DNA of 64,000 nucleotides from Dyella thiooxydans (GTDB taxonomy: Bacteria; Pseudomonadota; Gammaproteobacteria; Xanthomonadales; Rhodanobacteraceae): NCBI RefSeq assembly GCF_001641285.1, contig NZ_CP014841.1:4163173-4227172 (forward strand). Reading direction: 5' to 3'. Shown here in pieces: positions 35,455 through 44,325 of the stretch. Positions within the stretch are counted from its first letter, which is position 1, and each line of letters opens with the position of its first letter. A program made the position numbers and the translations under genes. Below the pieces are notes generated by a model that worked only from the letters and a program-made list of their open reading frames with translations, was not told where the DNA came from and did no database searches.

Positions 35455-37785
35455 TTGGCCTTTGTGACCCGACTGCAATCCTTCGTCCGCACCGCCTGGC
35501 CGTGGGTGCGCATTCCGTTCTGGATCGGGGTGGGCCTGTTCTTCGGCTTCCTGTTGCCTTACACACTGGTGCTCAACAAGCGCGTGCAGGACCGCTTCAA
35601 CGACCTGGTGTTCGCGGTACCCACGCGGGTCTTCGCGCGCCCGCTGCAACTCGAGGCCGGCGAGCCGATGACGCCGGCGGCGCTGGAGCTGGAGCTGACC
35701 TTCGCCGGCTACAGCGAGGACGGCAAGGGCGAGTTGCCCGGACGCTGGGGCAAACATGGCGGACGCTATACGATCTCCTCGCGCGGCTACGCCGGCCCGG
35801 ACGGCGGCGAGCTGCCCAAGCGCATCGTGGTCACGATGGGGCGGGGCGTGGTCGCGTCGGTGGTCGACGCGGGCAGCGGCAAGCCGCTGAAGGAAGCGCA
35901 TCTCGACCCGGCACGCATCGCGACCGTGTATGGCGCGCAGCAGGAAGAGCGCCGCATCGTGCACCTGGCCGACGTACCGCCATTGCTGGTGAGCGGGCTG
36001 CAGGCGGTCGAGGACCGCGACTTCAAGCACCACATCGGCATCGACTTCACCGCGATCCTGCGTGCGGCGTTCGCCAACCTGCGCGCCGGTCACACGGTGC
36101 AGGGCGGTTCGACGCTGACCCAGCAGCTGGTGCGCAACCTGTTCCTGGACCGGAACCAGAACTTCACCCGCAAGTTCAACGAGGCGATCCTGTCGCTGCT
36201 GATCGAGGCGCACTATCCGAAGTCGCGCATCCTCGAGGCGTACATCAACGAGGTGTTCCTCGGCCAGCAGGGCAGCCAGGCGGTGCATGGCTTTGCCGCA
36301 GCGGCGGAGTTCTACTTCGGCCGCCGGCTGGAAGAGCTGCGACCGCAGGAGATCGCCTTGCTGGTCGGCATGGTCAAGGGCCCGAGCTACTATGATCCGC
36401 GGCGCTATCCCGAGCACGCGCTGGCGCGACGCAACCTGGTGCTCGAGCAGTTCGCCAAGACCGGCCTGATGACCGCGGCGCAGGCCAAGGCGGCCGAAGC
36501 CACGCCGCTGGGCATCGCCGACAACGCGCAGCTGCCGCACAACCGCTTCCCGGCCTTCATGGACCTGGTGCGACGGCAGATCCGCGCCGACTTCGACGAC
36601 GACACCCTGCGTGCGGGCAACCTGTCGATCTTCACCACGCTCGATCCGGCCGCGCAGCTGTATGCCGAAAAGGCGGTCACCGAGGCGGTGAAGTCGCTGG
36701 GCAAGCGGGGCAACGCGATCCAGGCCGCCGGCGTGGTGACCGACGCGCATACCGGCAGCGTGCTGGCGGTGATTGGCAGCAAGACCCCCGGCGACCCCGG
36801 CTTCAACCGTGCGATGGACGCGCAGCGCCCGGTCGGCTCGACCATCAAGCCATTTGTCTACCTGGTCGCGCTGACCGATCCGGCGCACTGGAACCTCGGT
36901 ACGCTGCTGGACGACAGCCCGGTCAGCATGCGCCAGCCGGACGGCTCGATGTGGGAGCCGCACAACGACGACAACCAGAGCCACGGCATGCTGCCGATGG
37001 TCGATGCGCTGGCGCATTCGTGGAACCTGGCGACGATCCATCTGGGACTCGAGGTCGGCCTGCCGCGGATCCAGGCGTTCCTGGAGTCGTTCGGTTTCAA
37101 GGGCATCAATCCCAGTCCCTCGCTGCTGATCGGCGCACAGGACATGGCGCCACTGCAGCTGGCGCAGCTCTACGAATACCTCGCCTCCGATGGCCACGCC
37201 CTGCCGCTGCTCGCCGTGCGTGGCGTGGTCGACGGCAACGGCCGCACCATCAAGCGCTACGAGGTGCAGGAAGGTCCCGGCGAGTACCAGCCGGCGGTGC
37301 GCCTGATCACCTGGGCGATGCAGCAGGTAGCGGTGTTCGGCACGGCGCATTCGATCGGCGACTCCGGGCTGGCCTGGCTGAATGCGGCCGGCAAGACCGG
37401 TACCAGCAACGACACGCGCGACAGCTGGTTCGCCGGCTTCACCGGCGACCGTCTGGCGGTGTTCTGGATGGGCCGCGACGACAACAAGCCGACCGGGCTG
37501 TTCGGCGCCACCGGCGGTCTGCGCATCTGGCGCAACCTGTTCGCACGGCTGCCGACCCGTCCGCTGTCGGCTGAGCCCGGCCCCGGCCTGGAGATGGCCT
37601 GGATCAACCCCGCCGACGGCAAGCGCACCGATCCGCAATGCAGCGGCGCGCGCCAGCTGCCGGTGGTCGCCGGCAGCCTGCCGCCAGAGGTCGACAGCTG
37701 CTTCTGGCAGCGTGTCGGCAACTTCTTCGGCGTCGGCGACAACAACAATCCGCCGTCGCAACCCGCGCCAGCACCCAGCCACTAA
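35455..37785 (+). CDS. mrcB: Bifunctional penicillin-binding protein 1b
   Basis: PBP1b polymerises and crosslinks peptidoglycan at the inner membrane. The 776-residue protein has one N-terminal membrane helix (about 18-40), a UB2H-like region, a GT51 glycosyltransferase domain with the catalytic glutamate in VEDRDFKHH (about 184), and a transpeptidase domain with STIKP (S462, K465), SWN and KTGTS (K647). Everything needed for both activities is visible. The start is TTG 35455 or GTG 35464; neither has a clear ribosome-binding site. A TATCAT -10-like box lies at 35418-35423. The lipoprotein gene that follows begins ten bases after the stop. Confidence 0.93.
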   Translation: MAFVTRLQSFVRTAWPWVRIPFWIGVGLFFGFLLPYTLVLNKRVQDRFNDLVFAVPTRVFARPLQLEAGEPMTPAALELELTFAGYSEDGKGELPGRWGKHGGRYTISSRGYAGPDGGELPKRIVVTMGRGVVASVVDAGSGKPLKEAHLDPARIATVYGAQQEERRIVHLADVPPLLVSGLQAVEDRDFKHHIGIDFTAILRAAFANLRAGHTVQGGSTLTQQLVRNLFLDRNQNFTRKFNEAILSLLIEAHYPKSRILEAYINEVFLGQQGSQAVHGFAAAAEFYFGRRLEELRPQEIALLVGMVKGPSYYDPRRYPEHALARRNLVLEQFAKTGLMTAAQAKAAEATPLGIADNAQLPHNRFPAFMDLVRRQIRADFDDDTLRAGNLSIFTTLDPAAQLYAEKAVTEAVKSLGKRGNAIQAAGVVTDAHTGSVLAVIGSKTPGDPGFNRAMDAQRPVGSTIKPFVYLVALTDPAHWNLGTLLDDSPVSMRQPDGSMWEPHNDDNQSHGMLPMVDALAHSWNLATIHLGLEVGLPRIQAFLESFGFKGINPSPSLLIGAQDMAPLQLAQLYEYLASDGHALPLLAVRGVVDGNGRTIKRYEVQEGPGEYQPAVRLITWAMQQVAVFGTAHSIGDSGLAWLNAAGKTGTSNDTRDSWFAGFTGDRLAVFWMGRDDNKPTGLFGATGGLRIWRNLFARLPTRPLSAEPGPGLEMAWINPADGKRTDPQCSGARQLPVVAGSLPPEVDSCFWQRVGNFFGVGDNNNPPSQPAPAPSH

Positions 37786-37794
37786 GCCGCAGCC

Positions 37795-38319
37795 ATGTCC
37801 GCGTATCGCATCCACCGTGTCCTCCCCGTCGCCGCCGCCGTGTTGCTGGCCGGCTGCTTCGCCGACAACCCGCCCGCACCGCCATCGCCGCCACTGCCCT
37901 CGCCGCAGGCGATGGTCAATGCGATCCGCGCCGCCGGTGAGCGCGAGCAGTCGGTGATCGACGTCAGCCCGCTGCGCGATCCGGGCGTAGCGTCATTGCA
38001 GGATGCCGCCCAGGCCGATGCGAGCTCGGGCAATTTCAGGCAGGCGGCCGGCAAGCTCGATCAGGCGTTGAAACTGAGCCCCGAATCGCCCGACCTGTTG
38101 CAGGACCGTGCCGAACTGGCGGTGCGCCTGCAGGATCTTCCCGACGCCGAAAAGCTGGCGCAGAAGTCGTGGTCGCTGGGGCCGAAGCTCGGTCCGCTGT
38201 GCGCGCGCAACTGGCAGACCGTGGTGGAGGTTCGCCTGCACGCCCGCGACAACGCCGGTGCTGCCCTTGCGCGCCAGCAGGTGCAGGCATGCCACAAGCC
38301 CGGCATCAACCGTTTCTGA
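37795..38319 (+). CDS. TPR-repeat lipoprotein downstream of mrcB
   Basis: The 174-residue product has a lipoprotein signal with lipobox LLAGC (C at about 19), followed by a proline-rich linker and a helical part with TPR-like sequence (NFRQAAGKLDQALKLSPESPDL and the next helix pair). The gene begins ten bases after the mrcB stop, so it is probably an operon partner. E. coli PBP1b is activated by the outer-membrane lipoprotein LpoB; this protein is not recognisably LpoB, but its position makes a PBP1b cofactor role worth considering. Its last 14 bases overlap the convergent small membrane gene. Confidence 0.75.
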   Translation: MSAYRIHRVLPVAAAVLLAGCFADNPPAPPSPPLPSPQAMVNAIRAAGEREQSVIDVSPLRDPGVASLQDAAQADASSGNFRQAAGKLDQALKLSPESPDLLQDRAELAVRLQDLPDAEKLAQKSWSLGPKLGPLCARNWQTVVEVRLHARDNAGAALARQQVQACHKPGINRF

Positions 38320-38554
38320 GTCGGATCAGGCGTGGTGGGGGGCACGCGGCCCATGCCAGCCAGCCGAGCACCAGCACGATCACCCCGGCGAAGCTGATCC
38401 GGTCGGCGTGGTGTTGCAGCGAGCGTCCGCGGGGAAAGCGTCCCAGCGTGATCGCCAGCAGGCCTGCGCGGCCAAGTTGGAAAAGCACGCTTTCCCACAG
38501 CGCGTCGCGGACCGGGAACCACACGATCCCCAGCAGTCCATCCCGCATCGGCAT
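38306..38554 (-). CDS. Small membrane protein of unknown function (82 residues)
   Basis: The 82-residue protein has an amphipathic N-terminal half (IVWFPVRDALWESVLFQLG, with a basic stretch after it) and one clear C-terminal membrane helix (about 53-70, FAGVIVLVLGWLAWAAC). AGGGAG precedes the ATG at 38554 at good spacing, which supports a real gene. It is convergent with the TPR lipoprotein, overlapping its end by 14 bases, and divergent from yoaA. Function unknown. Confidence 0.6.
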   Translation of the reverse strand: MPMRDGLLGIVWFPVRDALWESVLFQLGRAGLLAITLGRFPRGRSLQHHADRISFAGVIVLVLGWLAWAACPPPRLIRLRNG

Positions 38555-38628
38555 CGCTCCCTCTGGCTCGATGGAATCGTAGCGTTCGCGTGCTCGCCGC
38601 GCCGCAGCCCCTCGGCCATACTTGGCGG

Positions 38629-40584
38629 ATGATCGATCCCGATGACGCCGCGCCCGACGACGTCGGTGCGCTGCTCGGCGCCGACGGCCCATTCGCCCGC
38701 GAGCTGCCCAACTTCGCCCCGCGCGCCGCGCAGCAGGATATGGCGCGGGCGGTCGCGCACGCCATCGCCGAGCGCGAGACGTTGATCGCCGAGGCCGGCA
38801 CCGGTACCGGCAAGACCTTCGCCTACCTGGTGCCGGCGCTGCTGTCCGGCGAGCGGGTGATCGTCTCCACCGGCACCAAGGCGCTGCAGGACCAGCTGTT
38901 CTTCCGCGACCTGCCGCGGGTGCGCTCGGTGCTCGGCAGTCGGGTGAAGACGGCCCTGCTCAAGGGCCGCGCCAACTACCTGTGCCTGTACCGGCTCGAC
39001 CAGACCGTGCGCGACGGCGGCAGCCTGGATCCGGCCCAGTCGCACCAGCTGGCGGCGATCCGCCAGTGGTCCGCGCGCACCCGCCATGGCGACCGCATGG
39101 AGCTGGCCGAGGTGCCGGAGGAATCGCCGCTGTGGCCGCGGGCCACCTCCACGCCGGAAAACTGCCTCGGCGCGGAGTGTCCGTTCTTCGACGACTGCTA
39201 CGTGATCAAGGCGCGCCGCGAGGCACAGGATGCCGATCTTGTGGTGGTGAACCACCACCTGCTGTTCGCCGACCTGGCACTCAAGCAGGAAGGCTTCGGC
39301 GAGATCCTGCCCGGCGCGCAGGCCTTCATCCTCGACGAGGCGCACCAGGTGCCCGAGCTGGCGGGTCAATTCTTCTCGCAGAGCGTGAGCGCACGGCAGC
39401 TGTCCGAGTTGGGCCAGGACGCGCTCACCGAATGCAGTGGCATCACCGGCGCGATCGGCCTGTTGCTGGAACCGGTGGAAGCCCTGCAGGAGGCGCTGAA
39501 GAAGCTGCGCGCGGCGATGGAGGCGCTGCCCGCACGCGGTCCGTTCGCCGAGCTGGACAGCCGCGCTGTGGTGCGCGACGGGTTGCGCGACCTGGTCGAG
39601 CTGGTCGCCACGCTGTCCGACCAGCTCGCCTCGCAGGCCGACCGCTCGCGCGGCTTCGCCAACGTCTACGAGCGCTCGCTGAGCTTGAGCGAGCGGCTGG
39701 AGCGCGTCGTCGAAGGCCAGGCCGGCGAGGCGCGCGGCGTCGACGTGCGCTGGTACGAGCTGTTCCCGCGCGGCTTCGCCATCCACGCCACGCCGCTGGA
39801 CCTGGCCGCGCCCTTGCGGGCGATGCGCGAGCGCACCCAGGCGGCGTGGATCCATACCTCCGCCACGCTCTCGGTCGGTGGCGACTTCGGCCACTTCGCG
39901 CGGCAGCTGGGGCTGGAGGATCCGCAGACGCTGAGCCTGGAAAGTCCGTTCGATTATGTGCGCCAGGCGCTGTGCTACCTGCCGCCGGGCCTGCCGGACC
40001 CGGCCGCGCGCGACTACACCGACCAGGTGATCGAGGCCGTGCTGCCGGTGCTGGAGGCCTCGAACGGCCGCGCGTTCCTGCTGTTCACCTCGCACCGCGC
40101 GCTACGTCGCGCGGCCGACCTGCTGCGCAGCCGCGTGCCGTGGCCGTTGTTCGTGCAGGGCGAGGCGCCGCGGCACCGCCTGCTGGAAGAGTTCCGCGCC
40201 AGCGGCCATGGCGTGCTGCTCGGCGCGGCGAGTTTCTGGGAGGGCGTGGACGTCGCCGGCGAGGCGCTCAGCGTGGTGGTGATCGACAAGCTGCCGTTCG
40301 CCGCGCCGGACGATCCGGTGCTGGTTGCCCGGCTGGAGGCGCTGGAGCAGGCCGGCATCAATCCCTTCATGGGGTGGCAGGTGCCCAGCGCGGCGATCGC
40401 GCTGAAGCAGGGCGCCGGCCGGCTGATCCGCGACGTGCACGATCGCGGCGTGCTCGTGTTGTGCGATCCGCGCCTGCTCGGCAAGGGCTACGGCAAGCTG
40501 TTCCTGGCCAGCCTGCCGCCGATGCCGCGCACGCGAGAGGTGATCGACGTGCGCGCGTTCTTCGCGCAGGCGCAAACGGGCTAA
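38629..40584 (+). CDS. yoaA: YoaA/DinG-family ATP-dependent DNA helicase
   Basis: The 651-residue protein is an XPD-like iron-sulfur superfamily 2 helicase. It has a Walker A motif AGTGTGKT at about 54-61, DEAH at about 237-240, and four cysteines in the right region for a 4Fe-4S cluster: one in LCLYRL near 119, and three in NCLGAECPFFDDC at about 180-191. The C-terminal helicase domain has GRAFLLFTSH, GAASFWEGVD and the arginine-finger block QGAGRLIR. E. coli YoaA acts with the chi clamp-loader subunit in repair of stalled replication. A CATACT box seven bases before the ATG may be a -10 element of a nearly leaderless mRNA. Confidence 0.88.
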   Translation: MIDPDDAAPDDVGALLGADGPFARELPNFAPRAAQQDMARAVAHAIAERETLIAEAGTGTGKTFAYLVPALLSGERVIVSTGTKALQDQLFFRDLPRVRSVLGSRVKTALLKGRANYLCLYRLDQTVRDGGSLDPAQSHQLAAIRQWSARTRHGDRMELAEVPEESPLWPRATSTPENCLGAECPFFDDCYVIKARREAQDADLVVVNHHLLFADLALKQEGFGEILPGAQAFILDEAHQVPELAGQFFSQSVSARQLSELGQDALTECSGITGAIGLLLEPVEALQEALKKLRAAMEALPARGPFAELDSRAVVRDGLRDLVELVATLSDQLASQADRSRGFANVYERSLSLSERLERVVEGQAGEARGVDVRWYELFPRGFAIHATPLDLAAPLRAMRERTQAAWIHTSATLSVGGDFGHFARQLGLEDPQTLSLESPFDYVRQALCYLPPGLPDPAARDYTDQVIEAVLPVLEASNGRAFLLFTSHRALRRAADLLRSRVPWPLFVQGEAPRHRLLEEFRASGHGVLLGAASFWEGVDVAGEALSVVVIDKLPFAAPDDPVLVARLEALEQAGINPFMGWQVPSAAIALKQGAGRLIRDVHDRGVLVLCDPRLLGKGYGKLFLASLPPMPRTREVIDVRAFFAQAQTG

Positions 40585-40623
40585 CCTAGGGCTTGGCCGC
40601 ACGGATCGTTGTGCGGTGCGGGA

Positions 40624-40637
40624 TGCATACGTATTCA
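40624..40637. promoter_or_regulatory. LacI-type operator-like palindrome upstream of the sugar porter
   Basis: TGCATACGTATTCA is a 14-base palindrome with six of seven base pairs matching and a central CG. That is the form expected of LacI-family operators, which usually control sugar uptake genes. It lies 66 bases before the sugar porter start. A second inverted repeat (CCGCAC, 8-base spacer, GTGCGG) at 40597-40616 lies just upstream and may be a weak terminator for yoaA. Confidence 0.4.
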
Positions 40638-40702
40638 GGCCGAAGGCGCCGGGCGCGCATCGCAGAATCGGCCGGACTTCACACAAAGGGGTGGGAACAA
40701 CG

Positions 40703-42124
40703 ATGGCAACGACGGAGACCTCGGCCGACGCCGAGCAGCACGCCACGCTGCGCGTGGTGGTGATCGCGGCGGCGGCCGCGCTGGGCGGCTTCCTGTTCGG
40801 TTTCGACACCGCGGTGATCAACGGCGCGGTGGATGCGGTGCGCGGCGCGTTCGCACTGAATGCGGGCGAGATCGGTTTCACCGTGTCCTGCGCCCTGCTC
40901 GGGTCTGCGGCGGGTGCCTGGTACGCCGGCTCGCTGGCCGATCGCTTCGGCCGCGTGCGCACCATGCAGGTGGCGGCGCTGTTCCTGGCGATCAGTGCGC
41001 TGGGTTCGGGGCTGGCCTTCGGCGTGTGGGACCTGATCTTCTGGCGCCTAGTCGGCGGCATCGGTGTCGGCGTGGCGTCGGTGATCGCACCGACCTACAT
41101 CGCCGAAGTCTCGCCGGCGCGGGTGCGTGGCCGTCTCGGTTCGATGCAGCAGCTGGCGATCGTGCTCGGCATCTTCGTCGCCCTGCTCAGCGATGCCTGG
41201 CTGGCCGGTGCGGCCGGCGGCGCGGCGGACAAGCTGGCCTTCGGGCTGGCCGCTTGGCGCTGGATGTTCCTGGTGGCGGTGATCCCGGCGCTGATCTACG
41301 GCGGTCTCGTGCTCGGTGTGCCGGAGTCGCCGCGCCACCTGGTCGCCAAGGGCCGGCTGGCCGAGGCCAAGGACGTACTGCGCCAGGTGCTCGGCATGAG
41401 CAGCGACAGCGCGCTCGACAAGAAAGTGGGCGACATCGCGCACAGCCTGAAGATGGAATACCGCCCGCGCCTGCGCGACCTGCGCGGTCCGACCGCCGGC
41501 CTGCTGCCGGTGGTGTGGGTGGGCATCCTGCTGTCGGTGTTCCAGCAGTTCGTCGGCATCAACGTGATCTTCTACTACTCGTCCACGCTCTGGCATTCGG
41601 TGGGCTTCAGCGAGGCCGACTCGTTCACCATCACCGTGGCCACCTCGGTGGTGAACGTGCTGGTGACCCTGGTGGCGATCGCGCTGGTCGACAAGATCGG
41701 CCGCAAGCCGCTGCTGGTGGTCGGCTCGGCCGGCATGGCGGTGACCCTCGGCGTGATGGCGTGGTGCTTCTCGCAGGCCACCGGCACGGGTGCCGACCTG
41801 GTGCTGCCGCATTCGATCGGCCCGGTGGCGCTGGTGGCGGCCAATGCCTACGTGGTGTTCTTCGGCCTGAGCTGGGGTCCGATGGTGTGGGTGCTGCTGG
41901 GCGAGATGTTCCCCAACCGCATCCGCGCGATCGCGCTGGCGGTGGCGGCCTCGGCACAGTGGCTGGCCAACTTCGTGATCAGCTCCACCTTCCCGGCGCT
42001 GGCGCAGATCGGCCTGACCTTCGCCTACGGCCTGTATGCCGCCTTCGCGCTGATCTCGCTGTTCTTCGTACTGTCGGCGGTGCGCGAGACCAAGGGCATG
42101 GAGCTGGAGGAAATGCCGGGCTGA
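40703..42124 (+). CDS. Major facilitator superfamily sugar porter
   Basis: The 473-residue protein has 12 predicted membrane helices and belongs to the sugar porter family (XylE/GLUT type). Signatures present are GFDTAVINGA in helix 1, DRFGRVRT after helix 2, RGRLGSMQQL, PESPRHLV before the central loop, QQFVGIN in helix 7, and DKIGRKPLL. It probably imports a monosaccharide with protons; the specific sugar cannot be told. A LacI-type operator candidate upstream and a strong terminator downstream suggest a single-gene, sugar-regulated unit. A GTG at 40691 is in frame, but the ATG at 40703 is better placed after the purine-rich AAAGGGG stretch. Confidence 0.88.
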   Translation: MATTETSADAEQHATLRVVVIAAAAALGGFLFGFDTAVINGAVDAVRGAFALNAGEIGFTVSCALLGSAAGAWYAGSLADRFGRVRTMQVAALFLAISALGSGLAFGVWDLIFWRLVGGIGVGVASVIAPTYIAEVSPARVRGRLGSMQQLAIVLGIFVALLSDAWLAGAAGGAADKLAFGLAAWRWMFLVAVIPALIYGGLVLGVPESPRHLVAKGRLAEAKDVLRQVLGMSSDSALDKKVGDIAHSLKMEYRPRLRDLRGPTAGLLPVVWVGILLSVFQQFVGINVIFYYSSTLWHSVGFSEADSFTITVATSVVNVLVTLVAIALVDKIGRKPLLVVGSAGMAVTLGVMAWCFSQATGTGADLVLPHSIGPVALVAANAYVVFFGLSWGPMVWVLLGEMFPNRIRAIALAVAASAQWLANFVISSTFPALAQIGLTFAYGLYAAFALISLFFVLSAVRETKGMELEEMPG

Positions 42125-42147
42125 GCCTCGGCACGGTTCGCCTCGCA

Positions 42148-42177
42148 AGGGCCGCCTTCGGGCGGCCCTTCGTTTTT
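42148..42177 (+). terminator. Rho-independent terminator after the sugar porter
   Basis: A nine-base-pair stem (AGGGCCGCC with GGCGGCCCT) closed by a TTCG tetraloop is followed by TCGTTTTT. It separates the sugar porter from creD. Confidence 0.92.
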
Positions 42178-42282
42178 GGCGCGCAGGCAAGCCGCCCGCG
42201 AGTGGTCTTCTCCCTGCCACGGATGGCCCCGGCCGTGCCCGATCGGGCTGTTCCCATGCAGGCTTTGCGGGAGGGATGGATC

Positions 42283-43611
42283 ATGCGTGGATGGACACAG
42301 ACGGTCACTGCCAGGGGGGCCGGGATCGGGTTGCTGGCGCTGGTGATGCTGATTCCGCTGGCGCAGGTGCGCGGACTGGTCGCCGAGCGCGAGCAGATGC
42401 GTGACCAGGCGGCGGCGCAGGTGGCGCAGGGCTGGGGCGGCCGGCAGGTACTCGGGGGACTGGTGCTGGCGGTGCCGCTGCGGATCCCGGCGGAACCGGA
42501 CAGCAGCGGCCTACCGCGCTGGCGCGGCGGCACCGAGATCGTGCTGCCCGACGAGGCGCAGATCGATTCCACCCTGCGGGTCGACGTGCGCCAGTACGGC
42601 ATCTACCGCGTGCCGGCGTTCGCCTCCACGGTGAAGCTGGCCGGGCGCTTCACGGCGCAGGACCTGGCGCAGTTCCGCCGCGAGGCCGGCGGCACCTGGC
42701 AGGGGCAGCAGGCCGAACTGCAGCTGCCACTCGGCGACCTGCGTGGCCTGCAAGGCGTGGACGAGCTGAAGATCAACGGTCTGCCGGCGCGCTTCCGCTC
42801 ATCGGCCCGTCACCTGGGCGGGCTGGCCAGCGTGGTGATACCGCTCGATCTCGATGCGCTCGGCGACCAGCCGATCACCTTCTCGATGACCCTGCACCTG
42901 GCCGGCACCGGCTCGATGGCCTGGCTGCCGCTGGCGCGCACCACCGATGTGCACGTGAAGGCACCCTGGCCGGATCCGAGTTTCACCGGCGCGGCGCTGC
43001 CGATGGAGCGTGCGGTCGGAGCGGACGGCTTCGACGCGCACTGGCGGGTGCTCGACCTCAACCGCAGCTTCGGCCAGCACTGGCGCGAGGGCGACGGCAG
43101 TGTCGAGAGCGCCCTGCGCGATGCCGCGTTCGGCGTGCAGCTCTACCAGCCGGTGGACGTCTACCAGCGCAACCTGCGTGCCGGGAAGTACGGCGTGCTG
43201 TTCATCGGGGCCACCTTCCTGGCGTTCTTCCTGGTCGAGGTGTTGCGGCGGCTGCGCGTGCACTCGGTGCAGTACCTGATGGTCGGTGCCGCGCTGGCGA
43301 CGTTCTACGTGGTGCTGCTGGCACTGTCCGAGCAGATCGCCTTCGCCGCGGCCTATGCGGTGGCTGCGCTCAGCGTGGTGGGCATCGTCGGCGGCTACGC
43401 CGCGGCGGTGCTGCGCGCACGCCGGGCGGGCCTGATCCTCGGCGCGGCGCTGGCACTGGTCTACGCGATCCTCTACGGGCTGATCGCGGCCGAACAGTAC
43501 GCGCTGCTGATCGGCTCGTTCGTGCTGCTCGCGGCGGTGGCGCTGACCATGTACCTGACCCGCCGGATCGACTGGTACGCCGCCACCCCCGCTATCATGG
43601 AGCGCTCATGA
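42283..43611 (+). CDS. creD: Inner-membrane protein CreD
   Basis: CreD is an inner-membrane protein controlled in E. coli by the CreBC two-component system; its molecular role is unclear, with links to envelope integrity and beta-lactam tolerance. The 442-residue product has one N-terminal helix (about 11-30), a large periplasmic beta-rich domain (about 35-295) and about six C-terminal helices. The block beginning YGVLFIGATFLAFFLVEV is typical of the family. I chose ATG 42283 because GGAGGGA lies about seven bases upstream. No creB or creC is present nearby. The gene ends in an ATGA overlap with tsaB. Confidence 0.88.
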   Translation: MRGWTQTVTARGAGIGLLALVMLIPLAQVRGLVAEREQMRDQAAAQVAQGWGGRQVLGGLVLAVPLRIPAEPDSSGLPRWRGGTEIVLPDEAQIDSTLRVDVRQYGIYRVPAFASTVKLAGRFTAQDLAQFRREAGGTWQGQQAELQLPLGDLRGLQGVDELKINGLPARFRSSARHLGGLASVVIPLDLDALGDQPITFSMTLHLAGTGSMAWLPLARTTDVHVKAPWPDPSFTGAALPMERAVGADGFDAHWRVLDLNRSFGQHWREGDGSVESALRDAAFGVQLYQPVDVYQRNLRAGKYGVLFIGATFLAFFLVEVLRRLRVHSVQYLMVGAALATFYVVLLALSEQIAFAAAYAVAALSVVGIVGGYAAAVLRARRAGLILGAALALVYAILYGLIAAEQYALLIGSFVLLAAVALTMYLTRRIDWYAATPAIMERS

Positions 43612-44306
43612 ACCTGCTCGCCCTCGAAACCTCCACCGAATCCTGTTCCGTCGCGCTGGTGCACGGCGACAGCCTGATCGCACGCAGCGAGCTGGCACCG
43701 CGTCGGCATGCCGAGCTGGTGCTGCCGATGGCCGACGCCCTGCTGGCCGAGGCCGGCCTCGGCCGCCACGCGCTGGACGCGATCGCGGTGGGGCGTGGTC
43801 CGGGCGCGTTCACTGGCGTACGGCTGGGCATCTCGCTGGCGCAGGGCATGGCGCTGGCGCTGGATCGTCCGGTGATCACCGTGTCCTCGCTGGCGGCACT
43901 TGCGCTGGAAGCGCCGGAAGACGACGGCGATGCGGCGATCCTTGCCGTGATCGATGCGCGCATGGGCGAGGTCTATGCCGGCTGTTATCGCCGCGATGCC
44001 CGGGGCGGACTGGTGCCGCTGGACGAGGAGCGTGTCACCACGGCCGACGCGCTGGTCCTGCCGGATGCCGAGGCGTGGCAGGTAGTCGGCAGCGGCTGGG
44101 CCACGTATCACGTGGCGATCGCCGACCGTCTCGCCGGCAAGCGGCTGGTGTCCGCGGGCGGCGCGCATTACCCCCAGGCCGCGCACGTGGCGCGGCTGGC
44201 CGTGCAGGAGGCCGCGCTCGGCCATCTGCTGCCGCCCGAGCAGGCCCTGCCTGTCTACCTGCGCGACAAGGTGGCGCTGACCCTGGTGGAGCAGGGTCGG
44301 GCGTAG
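43608..44306 (+). CDS. tsaB: tRNA threonylcarbamoyladenosine biosynthesis protein TsaB
   Basis: TsaB is the dimer partner of TsaD in the complex that adds threonylcarbamoyl to A37 of ANN-decoding tRNAs; it is essential in most bacteria. The 232-residue protein opens with the ASKHA fold NLLALETSTESCSVAL and contains GRGPGAFTGVRLG. The start overlaps the creD stop by four bases. A TATCAT box ends nine bases before the ATG, inside creD, so an additional nearly leaderless transcript is possible besides read-through from creD. Confidence 0.92.
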   Translation: MNLLALETSTESCSVALVHGDSLIARSELAPRRHAELVLPMADALLAEAGLGRHALDAIAVGRGPGAFTGVRLGISLAQGMALALDRPVITVSSLAALALEAPEDDGDAAILAVIDARMGEVYAGCYRRDARGGLVPLDEERVTTADALVLPDAEAWQVVGSGWATYHVAIADRLAGKRLVSAGGAHYPQAAHVARLAVQEAALGHLLPPEQALPVYLRDKVALTLVEQGRA

Positions 44307-44325
44307 AGCCCGCCTTGTGCCGCAC

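Noticed and set aside
40609..42280. Plus-strand open frame that runs through the sugar porter in another frame and joins creD
   Set aside because: Only the creD part is real. The upstream portion is Arg/Gly-rich frame-shadow of the sugar porter and runs straight through its terminator.
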